A DNA stretch of 64,000 nucleotides from JACSRF01 sp963695505 (GCA_963695505.1 CAVOGX010000005.1:20276-84275); one strand, 5' to 3'; positions 25,636 to 34,656 are shown, counted from the stretch's first letter. Notes: generated from the sequence alone by a model not told the origin. Numbers and translations are program-made.

Positions 25636-27990
25636 TTACACCAGTACCTTGGTTGCTTCAGCCAGATTGAGCCGGTTCACGCGGCGAATGGCTGGCCAGG
25701 CCGCCAACAGAATAGTCAGCAAAATGCCCAGGCTGGTCAATGCAAAACTGGTGGGCGTAATCACCACGTCAAAGCGAAACAGTTCAGAGCTAAAGGCGTC
25801 ACCTAATTGCAGGGCTACCAGGTAACCTAGCAGCAGCCCTGGAACCAGCGACAGCAGCCAAAGAATTATGTTTTCCGCGGTGATTTGGGCGGCGATTTGC
25901 CAGTTTGCTGCGCCAACAGAACGCATGGTTGCCAATTCTCTTTGCCTTTCTAGCACGTTGACTGTTGTGGCATTGAACAGCAAAGCGAAGGCCATGCCCA
26001 GGGCAAAGAGCAGCATGACGCCCATGAAGGTGTAGAAGAGATTCAGCATTTCCAACAGGTCATTGTACAAATCAGCTTTGCGAGCTACGCTGGCTACCCC
26101 TGGGAGATGATAAAGGTCGGTTTTGATGCGGCTGGTAACGGCCGTTTCCGTTTGCAGGTAGAGCCCGTTGAAAATGTCCATGGGGAAGGGGGACAGGTCC
26201 TGAGTGTCATCCAGGCTGACGTAAACGGCCGTATTGATCAACTCCTTTGTGGTACTGCTAAAGGTAAAGAGATGCTGGCCAAATGGGGTGTCCATCGTCA
26301 CCTCGTCACCAATACGCAAACCCATTTCCTCGGCCAGGGCATCGGCCAGCACTATCTGATCATTACCCAAAACGGTCGTAACCACGTCCCCCTCTGGCAG
26401 TTGCAGCACGTGCATTTCCTGGTCAGGATTGATGGCCGTTAGCAGCACATCTTCCCGGCTGTCCCCCGCCAACAGTGTCACCGGCAGTTGGATGATTGGC
26501 TCCACGGCAGTGACCCCCTCCCAGCCAGCCACGATTTTCAAGGTACCTTCTGTTTGCGGCTGGTCGAAAACGGCCGTAATGTCCCAACGCTCCACATCGT
26601 TGAAGTTCCTGTCCAACAGGTTGGCCATCGAGTCAAACATGGCCCAAACCATCAGCACCAAAATAAAGGCAAAGACGATGCCCAGCCCCGTTGTGAGGGA
26701 GCGGCGGCGCAGGCGCAGCACGTTGCGCAGCGGCAGGCGCGCCTCCAACGGCAGCCGCAGCAGCTTTTCCAGCCAGTTCTGTTTTCCGTTAACCAGGGCA
26801 ATCGCCGGATCAATGCGCATCGCTTCAGCCGGACTTAGGCGGGCAGCAGTGCGGGCCGGTCCAAAGCTGGCCAGCAAGCACAGCGCCAGGCTAATGCCCA
26901 CGCTTTGCGCCACCACATCTCCATAGACCTCTGTTTGCACAAAAGGAATGCTTAATTCTTGAGCATAGGTGTTGGTTACCCAGGCTGCAAGAGGAATACC
27001 GCCAACTACCCCCACAACCAGCCCCACCAGCCCGATGCCCAGGGCAAACAGCAGGTAATGGCGCTGAACGTCCCCCGTGCTGTAGCCCAAAGCCTTCATT
27101 AACCCGACCTGCGGCTGTTGGGTGCGAACCATGCGCCCCAGCAGCACATAAACTGAAATGGCCGCTACCAGCAAAATAATGGCAGGCATCAGGTTAGCAA
27201 TTTCGCGGTAACCAGCCACGTCTTGCTGCAAAAGCGCATTGGAGGGTTGGTCAGCTTGCAATATGGTAGTTTCAAGCTGGTAAGGCTGTAAAATGGCTTG
27301 TACCTCCCGCACAATGGTGTCGAGATCGGCCGAATCATCCACTAGTAGGGTAAAGTCGCTGACGGCGCCGGGGCTGCCGGTCAGGTTTTGTACTTTTTCT
27401 AATGGCAGCCACAGTACGGCAAAAGTACGCGCAGAGGGAAAGAGGTCTTGCTGGCTGGGACTGACGATGAGGTATTCGGGGCTGATGGCCACTCCAGAAA
27501 CCTCTAGTTGTGCTGTTTCACCGTTGATAATGGGGGTAACGGTGTCGCCAGGCTGAATGTCGTAAATCTCGGCAAAGTGCGTTTCTACCAGCAGGGTGTC
27601 AGTAGTGTAGAAACGGCCGTTCTGCACCACTAATTGGTTAACCTCTGGCTGTTCTAGGCCGGGCAAGCCCACCAGCCGGGCCCGAATCGGTTCGCCATCA
27701 GATAGTTCGTAGCCGGTATCGCGAATAAGCCGCGGAGTAACGGCCGTTACGCCTGTCACCCCGCGCAGTTCGTCTGCTACCGCCAGAGGCGCTTTCGCCA
27801 CAGAAAAAGTGACATCTGCAAAGTGCAGTGTCTCATAGGTACGGTCATACGACCGTTTCAGGTCACGATACGAGCCTACCAGCGCAATATAGGACGCTAC
27901 GCCCAGCGCTACAATGACCATCAAGGCGAAGCTTTGCGCCCGGGCGGCGCGAAAATCGCGCAATGTCTTTCGCATGAGGAGCTTGTTCAT
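25636..27990 (-). CDS. ABC transporter permease, FtsX/MacB-like, two FtsX domains
   Basis: 784 residues. An N-terminal membrane helix (residues about 15-38) is followed by an extracytoplasmic domain and then three helices of a first FtsX-type module near 265-380 (PAIILLVAAISVYVLLG to GISLALCLLASFGPARTAA). A second helix follows at about 430, a second extracytoplasmic domain, and a final three-helix FtsX module at about 655-775. This double layout is found in YtrF/SalY and LolCE-like exporters that move lipids, peptides or drugs out of the membrane. It is the last gene of a leftward TetR-ATPase-permease operon, 79 bases after the ATPase gene. ATG 27990 is preceded by AAAGGAAACGATC. The substrate is unknown. 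Confidence 0.9.
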   Translation of the reverse strand: MNKLLMRKTLRDFRAARAQSFALMVIVALGVASYIALVGSYRDLKRSYDRTYETLHFADVTFSVAKAPLAVADELRGVTGVTAVTPRLIRDTGYELSDGEPIRARLVGLPGLEQPEVNQLVVQNGRFYTTDTLLVETHFAEIYDIQPGDTVTPIINGETAQLEVSGVAISPEYLIVSPSQQDLFPSARTFAVLWLPLEKVQNLTGSPGAVSDFTLLVDDSADLDTIVREVQAILQPYQLETTILQADQPSNALLQQDVAGYREIANLMPAIILLVAAISVYVLLGRMVRTQQPQVGLMKALGYSTGDVQRHYLLFALGIGLVGLVVGVVGGIPLAAWVTNTYAQELSIPFVQTEVYGDVVAQSVGISLALCLLASFGPARTAARLSPAEAMRIDPAIALVNGKQNWLEKLLRLPLEARLPLRNVLRLRRRSLTTGLGIVFAFILVLMVWAMFDSMANLLDRNFNDVERWDITAVFDQPQTEGTLKIVAGWEGVTAVEPIIQLPVTLLAGDSREDVLLTAINPDQEMHVLQLPEGDVVTTVLGNDQIVLADALAEEMGLRIGDEVTMDTPFGQHLFTFSSTTKELINTAVYVSLDDTQDLSPFPMDIFNGLYLQTETAVTSRIKTDLYHLPGVASVARKADLYNDLLEMLNLFYTFMGVMLLFALGMAFALLFNATTVNVLERQRELATMRSVGAANWQIAAQITAENIILWLLSLVPGLLLGYLVALQLGDAFSSELFRFDVVITPTSFALTSLGILLTILLAAWPAIRRVNRLNLAEATKVLV

Positions 27991-28024
27991 GATCGTTTCC
28001 TTATGGGCAAGGGAAGGGATTCGT

Positions 28025-28064
28025 GATTAGAGATTGACCAGCCTCCAACCTCCCGTCTCTAATC
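28025..28064. repeat. Dispersed intergenic hairpin GATTAGAGA ... TCTCTAATC
   Basis: A 9-bp perfect inverted repeat between the ATPase and permease genes. The same words form a longer hairpin at 34618-34656, which marks this as a dispersed element and not a gene-specific structure. Confidence 0.5.
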
Positions 28065-28069
28065 TCCGT

Positions 28070-28792
28070 TCACCATGCCAGTTCGGCAACCAATTCCGGC
28101 TCATCTTGCACGGTAATGCTGTCAATTTCCCCGTCACTAAGGCGCACAATGCGGTCAGCCATGGGGGCAATGGCCGTGTTATGGGTGACCAGAATGACCG
28201 AAGCGCCTTGTTCGTGGTTCAAATTGCGGATCGCCTGCAAAACTTGGTGGCCGGTTTTCACATCCAGGTTGCCGGTGGGTTCGTCACACAACAGCAAAGC
28301 CGGGTTATTGGCCAGAGCGCGGGCAATGGAAACCCGCTGCTGCTCGCCGCCCGATAGTTCGGCAGGAAAGTGACTGGCCCGATCATGCAATCCCACAATG
28401 TGCAGGAGTTCCAGGGCACGGCTAGCAGCGGAACGGCCGTTGCTGCCGTTCAGCTTCAGCGCAAATTCCACGTTCTCGCTGGCGGTTAGGGTGGGAATCA
28501 GGTTGAAGAATTGGAAGACAAAACCCACCTGCTCACGGCGATAGCGCGTTAGCTGCTTTTCGTTGTAACGGGTAATGTCTTCTCCGGCTATCAACACCTG
28601 CCCGCTGGTAGGGCGATCCAACCCGCCAATCAGGTTGAGGGTGGTGGTTTTGCCAGAACCAGATGGCCCTAAGAGTATAATAAACTCCCCTGCGCCAATT
28701 TCCAGGTTCATACCCCGTAAAGCATGGACAGTCACAGCGCCCATTTTGTATTGTCGTGTCAAGTCGCGGCAGATAATCAGAGGTTCTTTCAT
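28070..28792 (-). CDS. ABC transporter ATP-binding protein, LolD/MacB type
   Basis: 240 residues with a complete nucleotide-binding domain: Walker A GPSGSGKTT near residue 42, the LolD-family FVFQFFNLIPTL Q-loop, signature LSGGEQQRVSIARAL near 145, Walker B LLLCDEPTGNLD and the switch histidine in VILVTHNT. It powers the double-FtsX permease encoded directly downstream. It lies 19 bases after the TetR gene stop, so the three genes are probably co-transcribed from the operator region at 29443-29510. The product is intact and of normal length. Confidence 0.95.
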   Translation of the reverse strand: MKEPLIICRDLTRQYKMGAVTVHALRGMNLEIGAGEFIILLGPSGSGKTTTLNLIGGLDRPTSGQVLIAGEDITRYNEKQLTRYRREQVGFVFQFFNLIPTLTASENVEFALKLNGSNGRSAASRALELLHIVGLHDRASHFPAELSGGEQQRVSIARALANNPALLLCDEPTGNLDVKTGHQVLQAIRNLNHEQGASVILVTHNTAIAPMADRIVRLSDGEIDSITVQDEPELVAELAW

Positions 28793-28811
28793 GTCTTCAC
28801 CCCACGATATT

Positions 28812-29417
28812 TTAGTTGGGCGCGGGCTTTAGCCCGGCCAACATCTCGCCCAACAACTTTTGTTTCATGGCTGGCAGGTCAATCTGGTCTGGAGCCATTA
28901 GCCAAATAAGTTCCAATCCTTCATGCATTGCCATCAGCGCAACGGCCGTTTCCCGCACATTGATATCGCTGCGGAACTCCCCGCTGGCTATGGCTTCTTG
29001 CAGCATTTGAATCAGTAAAGCCTTCACCTCCAGGAAGCGCTCCTGGATATTGCGCCGCCCTTCTTCCTCCCGCCAAATCAAGGCAAATATCTCAAACATC
29101 AGCGGTTGCACCTGAACGAGAGTCTCCAACTCTGACGAAAAACGGCCCACGAATTGCTGCAGCCGCTCAGCAACCGGACCCTCTGCTTCTGCGGCTTCTT
29201 GCAGCCAGCCAAACTGATTTTTCATCAAATCAGCTTGTATGGCGGAAAAGACCTCTTCTTTGCTATTGAAGTACCAATACAGTGTACCTTTACTGAGTCC
29301 GGCAAGGCTGGCGACGTCTTCCATGCGCGTTTTTTCAAAACCATTTTCTGCAAAAGCCGTCATTGCCGCTGCCAAAATTTGGGCTTTCCGCTCGGCGCTT
29401 ACATCAGGACGGGGCAT
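28812..29417 (-). CDS. TetR/AcrR family regulator of the ABC operon
   Basis: 201 residues. The N-terminal helix-turn-helix is typical (AFAENGFEKTRMEDVASLAG, then LSKGTLYWYFNSKEE). The C-terminal ligand-binding region is helical and has no recognisable ligand signature. It is the first gene of the leftward operon with the ATPase and permease. Two palindromes in its promoter carry the TGACC/GGTCA half-site also seen before the second TetR gene of this window. Inferred: represses its own operon and is released by a compound the transporter exports. Confidence 0.93.
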   Translation of the reverse strand: MPRPDVSAERKAQILAAAMTAFAENGFEKTRMEDVASLAGLSKGTLYWYFNSKEEVFSAIQADLMKNQFGWLQEAAEAEGPVAERLQQFVGRFSSELETLVQVQPLMFEIFALIWREEEGRRNIQERFLEVKALLIQMLQEAIASGEFRSDINVRETAVALMAMHEGLELIWLMAPDQIDLPAMKQKLLGEMLAGLKPAPN

Positions 29418-29442
29418 ATCTATTCACCTCTCGAAAATTAAC

Positions 29443-29510
29443 TGACCGGTTGGTCAACTATCAGTATAAAAGTTGCCGAGATCTGTGTCAATACCTAACT
29501 GACTGGTCAG
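29443..29510. promoter_or_regulatory. Two TetR operator-like palindromes
   Basis: TGACC-GGTT-GGTCA (29443-29456) and CTGAC-TG-GTCAG (29499-29510) lie 26 and 82 bases upstream of the TetR start. Both contain the same GAC/GTC half-sites with different spacing. A third, related palindrome precedes the other TetR gene at 31430-31443. Confidence 0.6.
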
Positions 29511-29662
29511 TCAATTATTTAAGCTTTGGCTAGGAGAGGAACTGGCCGTTGCTGCTAGCAGGGGCGGCAGCAGAATCAATGCCAGCTCGGCGCGGGTGGC
29601 TCTGGGCCGATAAACTTGTCCCATTCTCCGGCTAGGCCGGTGCGCAGCGCGGGGGCGTCCAG

Positions 29663-30799
29663 CTAATTTTCACGCCGTTTTCTCCGCAGCAGCCAGCCCA
29701 AGCCTACGAGCGCCGCCGAGACGACCGCCAGCGGCCACAGAGGCCGACCTTCTTCAAGCAACAGCCGGGGCTGCAACGCGACGAAAGGAATGTGCTTAGC
29801 GGCGATTTGCCGGTAGCCTTCCATGCTGCCATCCACCTGGTAGCCAATCATGCGTGAGAGATTCTTGGCGGCGTTGGGGTGGTGCTGGGCGTACTGCACC
29901 ATCATTTCACCCGATTCCTCCGGCTCGAAAATCTTGGCGGTAACGGCCAGTTTTCGCCGCCCCACCTGGATGGTCACCTCGGGGTTGGCCTGGATGTTGC
30001 GGAACCATTGCGCGGAACGGCCGTAACCCGAGGCTACATAATAGGTGTCCGTTGCCTGGTCATAATCTACCACTTCCAGCACAGCCTGGCGCGGCAGGCC
30101 GCTCTTGCGCCCAATGTGGTTGAGCAATAGGAAGCGATTGCCCAACAAGCCGCCCAATCCGGCGCGGAAGAGGTATATGGGAAGACGAAAGGCGAGGCGG
30201 GATAAGCCGGTGGGCGGTTTGACTCCGGCTGGCTGGAAATTGGGCTGCCTGACAGCTTCTGCCAACTTGATGACGTCTTCGTAGTGGAGCTGATCGTGAT
30301 GCAGCCCCAGACGCAGGGTGAGAATCAGGTTAAGCCAGCCGAAGTAAGGATCGAAAATGGCTATGTTGCCCAACACATCTTCCTCTTTGCCTTCATAAAA
30401 ATTGCAGACGTCACGATGCAGATCGCGCAGTTCGCTTTTGAGCTGTTCCAGGGAGACCGGTTTGCCTGGCTTATGGCGCGGAGTCCACAAAAAGCCCACC
30501 CACATGGGAAATTTGCCGTCACGGTAAAGGTCCGGAATGTCAGTTTTATAGGGTCTGGCGCGGAAGCGTTCCCCATACCAGCGGAAAAAACGCCAGGCAA
30601 AATGCACGTACGGCATGGCGGTGGACATCACCAGGTAATTGTGATTCAAAATTTCGCCAATGCTCCATTCTTTGGGTGCGGGTCGCTGCCAGATTTGGGC
30701 GTCGGTTAGCCCCGCTAAAGCGGCAAAGGCTGTTTCACGCTGGGTGGCAAGTAAATCTAGATACTTGGGAATTACGTGGTTGGGTTTGGCATCATTCAT
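29663..30799 (-). CDS. DinB-like domain fused to deazaflavin (F420)-dependent nitroreductase domain
   Basis: About 378 residues. Residues 1-190 form a DinB/DUF664-like four-helix bundle (KEWSIGEILNHNY with the metal-binding His, later HHDQLHYEDVI). Residues about 200-350 match the deazaflavin-dependent nitroreductase (Ddn) family: HIGRKSGLPRQAVLEVV, YYVASGYGRSAQWFRNIQAN and a C-terminal RMIGY region. A hydrophobic C-terminal helix ends in basic residues (LLRRKRREN). Ddn proteins use F420H2 to reduce quinones or nitro compounds, and a DinB fusion is unusual. The ATG at 30799 overlaps the end of the TetR gene (ATGAATGA), so the two are translationally coupled. Confidence 0.85.
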   Translation of the reverse strand: MNDAKPNHVIPKYLDLLATQRETAFAALAGLTDAQIWQRPAPKEWSIGEILNHNYLVMSTAMPYVHFAWRFFRWYGERFRARPYKTDIPDLYRDGKFPMWVGFLWTPRHKPGKPVSLEQLKSELRDLHRDVCNFYEGKEEDVLGNIAIFDPYFGWLNLILTLRLGLHHDQLHYEDVIKLAEAVRQPNFQPAGVKPPTGLSRLAFRLPIYLFRAGLGGLLGNRFLLLNHIGRKSGLPRQAVLEVVDYDQATDTYYVASGYGRSAQWFRNIQANPEVTIQVGRRKLAVTAKIFEPEESGEMMVQYAQHHPNAAKNLSRMIGYQVDGSMEGYRQIAAKHIPFVALQPRLLLEEGRPLWPLAVVSAALVGLGWLLRRKRREN

Positions 30800-31403
30800 T
30801 GTCTTCTCTCTTTTGCAAACCATCAAGCAGCAGGGAAACGGCCGTTCCCGTCAGTCTCAACAAATCTACGTGCTCCGGGTCAATAGCCCACAGCAAAACC
30901 AGCCCTTCAAACTGCGCAGCGGCCGTCATGGCAACATCACGGGCATTGGCTGGGCGAAACTCACCTGCATCTATCCCTTGCTGAATGAGCACGGTTAGCA
31001 AATCAACAAGTTGGTGCAAATACACCAACATGCGCTCACGGAAAGCGCCTTCGCGGGCAGCGACGGCGTAGAATTCCAGCCAGATATTCAGGTAAGCGGT
31101 TAATTCTTCTACCGTGTCAGCCATCATTTGCTGCATAAGCTGGCATATTTTTTCGCGGGCAGAAAATGGTGCAGTTAGTATTTCGCCAATTTCGTCCATT
31201 TCAGCGGAAAAGAACTGGTCCAGAACGGCCGTTACAATGTCATCCTTGCTCTTGAAATGCCAGTACAACCCCCCTTTGCTCAAGCCAGATTCCTGCACGA
31301 TGTCGTCCATGCTGGCTTGATAGAAACCCTTTTGCGCAAAAACGGCCGCTGCGGCTTCAATAATTTGCTGTTTTCGTGTGTCTGCATCAAGGCGTTTGTT
31401 CAT
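30792..31403 (-). CDS. TetR/AcrR family regulator coupled to the nitroreductase gene
   Basis: 203 residues. The DNA-binding part is standard (VFAQKGFYQASMDDIVQESG, then LSKGGLYWHFKSKDD). It has the same length and overall helical C-terminal half as the first TetR protein of the window but is not a close copy. Its stop codon overlaps the start of the DinB-nitroreductase gene, so it very likely regulates that enzyme. A GACCGGTC palindrome lies about 30 bases upstream of its start. Confidence 0.93.
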   Translation of the reverse strand: MNKRLDADTRKQQIIEAAAAVFAQKGFYQASMDDIVQESGLSKGGLYWHFKSKDDIVTAVLDQFFSAEMDEIGEILTAPFSAREKICQLMQQMMADTVEELTAYLNIWLEFYAVAAREGAFRERMLVYLHQLVDLLTVLIQQGIDAGEFRPANARDVAMTAAAQFEGLVLLWAIDPEHVDLLRLTGTAVSLLLDGLQKREDNE

Positions 31404-31429
31404 TAGTCTGCTCTAAATATTACGTACAT

Positions 31430-31443
31430 ACCGACCGGTCAGT
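31430..31443. promoter_or_regulatory. TetR operator-like palindrome ACCGACCGGTCAGT
   Basis: An imperfect 14-base dyad with perfect core GACCGGTC, 27 bases upstream of the TetR start. The core TGACCGGT is shared with the operator before the ABC-operon TetR gene. Confidence 0.6.
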
Positions 31444-31529
31444 TTGTTATATGTTACCGCGGTCATTGTATAAAGTCAACAGTAAACCAGCGGTGACGTT
31501 GGTGATGTTGTCCTCGAGAGTAAATAAGA

Positions 31530-31700
31530 CATGACAAACATCACCGGACGAAGGTGTCATTCGCAACTGTGAAGTGTGACTGAAGCCGTGTATCTTATGG
31601 TGAATTTAAGTGGCTTAGCCTGGGTGTCATGCCAGCAAGGCCACAGCATAGGAAGGGCGAGGTTAAGGAAAACTGAAGACGATCACCCGGCGATGTTTTT
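31530..31700 (+). promoter_or_regulatory. Long structured leader with cobalamin-riboswitch-like landmarks, before the aminotransferase/PEP carboxykinase operon
   Basis: The 340-base gap before 31744 shows, in the order expected of cobalamin riboswitches: CGCAACTGTGAAG (31562-31574, compare the family's CGCAACTGT box), GAAGCC (31582-31587), GCCAC (31640-31644), GGAAGGGC (31651-31658) and GAAGACGATCACCCGGC (31675-31691). A distal CCTGGGTG/CACCCGG pairing (31619-31626 with 31684-31690) and an ATGACA...TGTCAT hairpin (31531-31560) are also present. The 5' part lacks a clean match to the conserved AAGGGAA region, so this is a candidate only. A poly-A/T segment and AGGAGG follow at 31717-31733. Confidence 0.3.
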
Positions 31701-31743
31701 CCAAATGCTGCGCCCCAAAAAAATTTAGGAGGTAAACAGCCTT

Positions 31744-32961
31744 ATGAGCATCAGTCGGCTAGCAAGCTCGATTCCGGAGTCGCCCACCCTCAGGCTCAAT
31801 GATGAAGCGCGTCGTTTGCGGGTCAAGGGTGAGCCGGTCATTCACCTTGGCGGTGGTGAGCCAAAAAACAAAGCGCCCATCACGGCCATTCTTGGTTCAG
31901 CGGCCAAACTCAAGACCGGGGACATTAAATATGTTCCCACTGATGGGTTGCCATCGCTGAAAAAGGCCATTATTCGCTACACGGAGGAGAATTACGGCCG
32001 TTTGGTCGCCCAGGAAAATATCATCGTATCTACTGGCGCCAAGCAGGCCATTTACAACATACTCTTCACCATCATCAACCCCCAGGATGAGGTAATCATC
32101 CTGGCCCCTTATTGGGTCAGCTATCCGGACATGGTGCGCATGGTGTATGGCGTACCCGTCATTGTCAAGCCCGAAGATGGCACATTCCAGCCCCGCATCG
32201 ACGAAGTCGAAGAGGTCATCAGCTCCTATACAAAAGCCATCATCGTCAACAGCCCCAACAACCCTTCGGGAGCCGTTTACCCGCCGGAATTTGTGCAGGC
32301 CTTGGTCGAGTTGTGTGAAAAACGCGGCATTTACATCATCATGGACGACATCTACCACAAACTCGTTTTTGATGGTAAAGAGGCTGCACCAGGATATCGC
32401 TTTTCCAACAAAGATATTGAAAGCACGCATATCCTGGTCGTTAACGGTGTCTCAAAGCTGTATGGCATGACCGGTTTTCGCATAGGTTGGGCAATCGCTC
32501 CCCAAAATATGGTTCGCGTCATGGCCAACATCCAAAGCCAGATCACCTCTTGCCCGCCTGTATTAAATCAGGCTGCAGCCGAAGGCGCCCTCACCGGCAT
32601 GCAAAGCGTTACTGAGAATTTGCGGCTTACCATCCAAAATCATCGTGACGTGATGATGCAGGAGTTACGCAGCTTCACAGATATCATTGCCCCCAAACCG
32701 GCCGGAACATTTTACTGCCTGGCTGATTTTCGTGCTTATGGGCAGGACTCTGTTAAATTGGCCGAGTTTCTGCTCAAAAAAGCGCTGGTAGTAACTGTGC
32801 CGGGAGAATCTTTTGGCATGGAAGGCTACTTGCGATTGAGTTACTGTGGACCCATCAAAGAGATTCGTGAGGGCGTAGAGCGAATGAAATGGGCTTTGGA
32901 TCCCAATGCACCCAATGAAATCTACATTGGCGATCGTAAACTGATCAGGGATTGGCTATGA
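31744..32961 (+). CDS. Pyridoxal-phosphate aminotransferase, class I/II (aspartate-type)
   Basis: 405 residues, a full fold-type I aminotransferase. Landmarks are GGGEPKNKAP near the N-terminus, STGAKQAIYN, VNSPNNPSGAVY (cofactor and substrate Asn), DDIYHKLVFDG, and the Schiff-base lysine in VNGVSKLYGMTGFRIGW. The family moves amino groups between aspartate, aromatic or other amino acids and 2-oxoglutarate, and exact substrate is not set by these motifs. ATG 31744 follows TTAGGAGGTAAACAGCCTT. It overlaps the PEP carboxykinase gene by four bases (ATGA), so aspartate-derived oxaloacetate could feed directly into PEP formation. The long leader upstream may control both. Confidence 0.93.
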   Translation: MSISRLASSIPESPTLRLNDEARRLRVKGEPVIHLGGGEPKNKAPITAILGSAAKLKTGDIKYVPTDGLPSLKKAIIRYTEENYGRLVAQENIIVSTGAKQAIYNILFTIINPQDEVIILAPYWVSYPDMVRMVYGVPVIVKPEDGTFQPRIDEVEEVISSYTKAIIVNSPNNPSGAVYPPEFVQALVELCEKRGIYIIMDDIYHKLVFDGKEAAPGYRFSNKDIESTHILVVNGVSKLYGMTGFRIGWAIAPQNMVRVMANIQSQITSCPPVLNQAAAEGALTGMQSVTENLRLTIQNHRDVMMQELRSFTDIIAPKPAGTFYCLADFRAYGQDSVKLAEFLLKKALVVTVPGESFGMEGYLRLSYCGPIKEIREGVERMKWALDPNAPNEIYIGDRKLIRDWL

Positions 32962-34598
32962 ACAACATACTCAATATCAAAACACCGGCAGAAGCTTATG
33001 CTTCTGCTTTAAAAAGTGATTACGACCTGGAAAACCACGGCTTACAAAACCTGCGGCATGTCTACTGGAATTTGCCGACCGAAAGCCTCTACGAAGAAAT
33101 CGTTTTTCGCGGTGAGGGAAAAACAGCCAAGATGGGGCCGATTGTGGTGAATTCGGGCAAGCATACGGCTCGTGCTGCACAAGACAAATTTGTGGTGCGT
33201 GAACCAGAAAGCGAAGGGCATATTTGGTGGGGTGAATACAACCGGCCTATGAGCCCAGAGCAGTTTAATGAAGTGTATCATCGTCTCCAGGGCTTTTTGC
33301 AGGGGCGGGACGTGTTCGTGCAGGATTGTTACGCCGGGGCAGATGAAAATTATCGCCTGCCGGTGCGCATTATTAGTGAGTACGCATGGCACAGCCATTT
33401 TGCGCGTAACATGTTCATATTGCCGGAAAGCCGGGAAGAGTATCGCCAACACGTTCCGGACTTTACCGTACTGGCTGTACCTTCCTTTAAAGCCTTTGGT
33501 TCCATTGATGGTACTCGCACCAGCACTTTCATCATCCTCAATTTTGCCCAGCGCCTGGCCATCATCGGGGACTCAGCCTACAGTGGGGAAATAAAGAAAT
33601 CGATATTCACCGTGATGAATTACTTGCTTCCTCTGGAGGGCGTGATGACCATGCACTGTTCGGCGAATCAGGGTGATGATGGAGATGTAGGGCTGTTTTT
33701 CGGCCTTTCGGGGACGGGGAAAACAACCCTTTCCGCTGACCCCAGCCGCCACCTGATTGGCGATGACGAGCATGGTTGGAATGATGACGGCGTGTTTAAC
33801 TTTGAAGGTGGCTGCTATGCTAAGGTAATTCGTCTGTCACCCACAGCCGAACCAGAGATTTACGCCTGCACAGAACGCTTTGGCACAATCCTGGAAAATG
33901 TGATTTATGATCCGGTGACGCGTTTGATTGACCTGGATGATGATGCCATCACGGAAAACACGCGGGCTTCTTACCCCCTGGAATACATAGGCAATGCCTT
34001 GCCAGATAAACGTGGTGGTCACCCCAAAAACATCATTTTCCTGACGTGCGATGCGCAGGGGGTGCTGCCACCCATTGCGCGGCTGTCACCGGAGCAAGCG
34101 GTATATCACTTTATTTCTGGCTACACGTCTAAAGTTGGTGGTACAGAAGTGGGTTTGGGTGAAGAGCCGCAGATTACGTTTAGTGCCTGCTTTGGCGCGC
34201 CGTTTATGGTACACCATCCCATGTTTTATGCGGATTTGCTGCGGCGGAAGATGGAGCATTATGGCGTGACCTGTTGGCTGCTGAATACGGGCTGGGTAGG
34301 TGGCGCCTATGGCGTGGGCAAGCGGATTAGCATTAAGTACACGCGGGCGCTGCTAAATGCTGCCCTGAACGGTGACCTGAAGGACGTGCCCTATTACACG
34401 GACCCAATTTTTGGCTTCGAGGTGCCACAAAGCTGCCCCAACGTGCCTGATGAGGTGCTGCACCCGGCGCAATCGTGGGCCAGCGAGGCAGATTATATGG
34501 GCAAGTATCGCAGTTTGGCGGCCCGTTTTGTGAGTAATTTCAAGAAGTTTGCGCCGGAATGCCCACCGGAAATACGTGCGGCTGGGCCGAAGCTGTAA
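32958..34598 (+). CDS. pckA: Phosphoenolpyruvate carboxykinase (ATP)
   Basis: About 546 residues, normal for the ATP-dependent enzyme. It converts oxaloacetate and ATP to PEP, CO2 and ADP at the entry to gluconeogenesis. Key motifs are FFGLSGTGKTTLSADP (phosphate-binding loop), HLIGDDEHGWNDDGVFNFEGG (metal- and substrate-binding acids and kinase-2 region), NTGWVGGAYGVGKRI and YTSKVGGTEVG. The start overlaps the aminotransferase stop, indicating coupling. A GATTAGAGATT hairpin, not a classical terminator, follows the stop. The gene is intact and the assignment is secure. Confidence 0.97.
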   Translation: MNNILNIKTPAEAYASALKSDYDLENHGLQNLRHVYWNLPTESLYEEIVFRGEGKTAKMGPIVVNSGKHTARAAQDKFVVREPESEGHIWWGEYNRPMSPEQFNEVYHRLQGFLQGRDVFVQDCYAGADENYRLPVRIISEYAWHSHFARNMFILPESREEYRQHVPDFTVLAVPSFKAFGSIDGTRTSTFIILNFAQRLAIIGDSAYSGEIKKSIFTVMNYLLPLEGVMTMHCSANQGDDGDVGLFFGLSGTGKTTLSADPSRHLIGDDEHGWNDDGVFNFEGGCYAKVIRLSPTAEPEIYACTERFGTILENVIYDPVTRLIDLDDDAITENTRASYPLEYIGNALPDKRGGHPKNIIFLTCDAQGVLPPIARLSPEQAVYHFISGYTSKVGGTEVGLGEEPQITFSACFGAPFMVHHPMFYADLLRRKMEHYGVTCWLLNTGWVGGAYGVGKRISIKYTRALLNAALNGDLKDVPYYTDPIFGFEVPQSCPNVPDEVLHPAQSWASEADYMGKYRSLAARFVSNFKKFAPECPPEIRAAGPKL

Positions 34599-34617
34599 AG
34601 ACTGGGGATTTGAGACC

Positions 34618-34656
34618 GGAGATTAGAGATTAGAGGTTTGGCAATCTCTAATCTCC
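34618..34656. repeat. Intergenic hairpin with 14-bp perfect stem
   Basis: GGAGATTAGAGATT (34618-34631) pairs exactly with AATCTCTAATCTCC (34643-34656) around an 11-base loop. It lies between convergent genes (pckA and the secretion ATPase) and shares its words with the hairpin at 28025-28064. There is no T tract, so if it terminates transcription it is not by the classical route. Confidence 0.6.
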
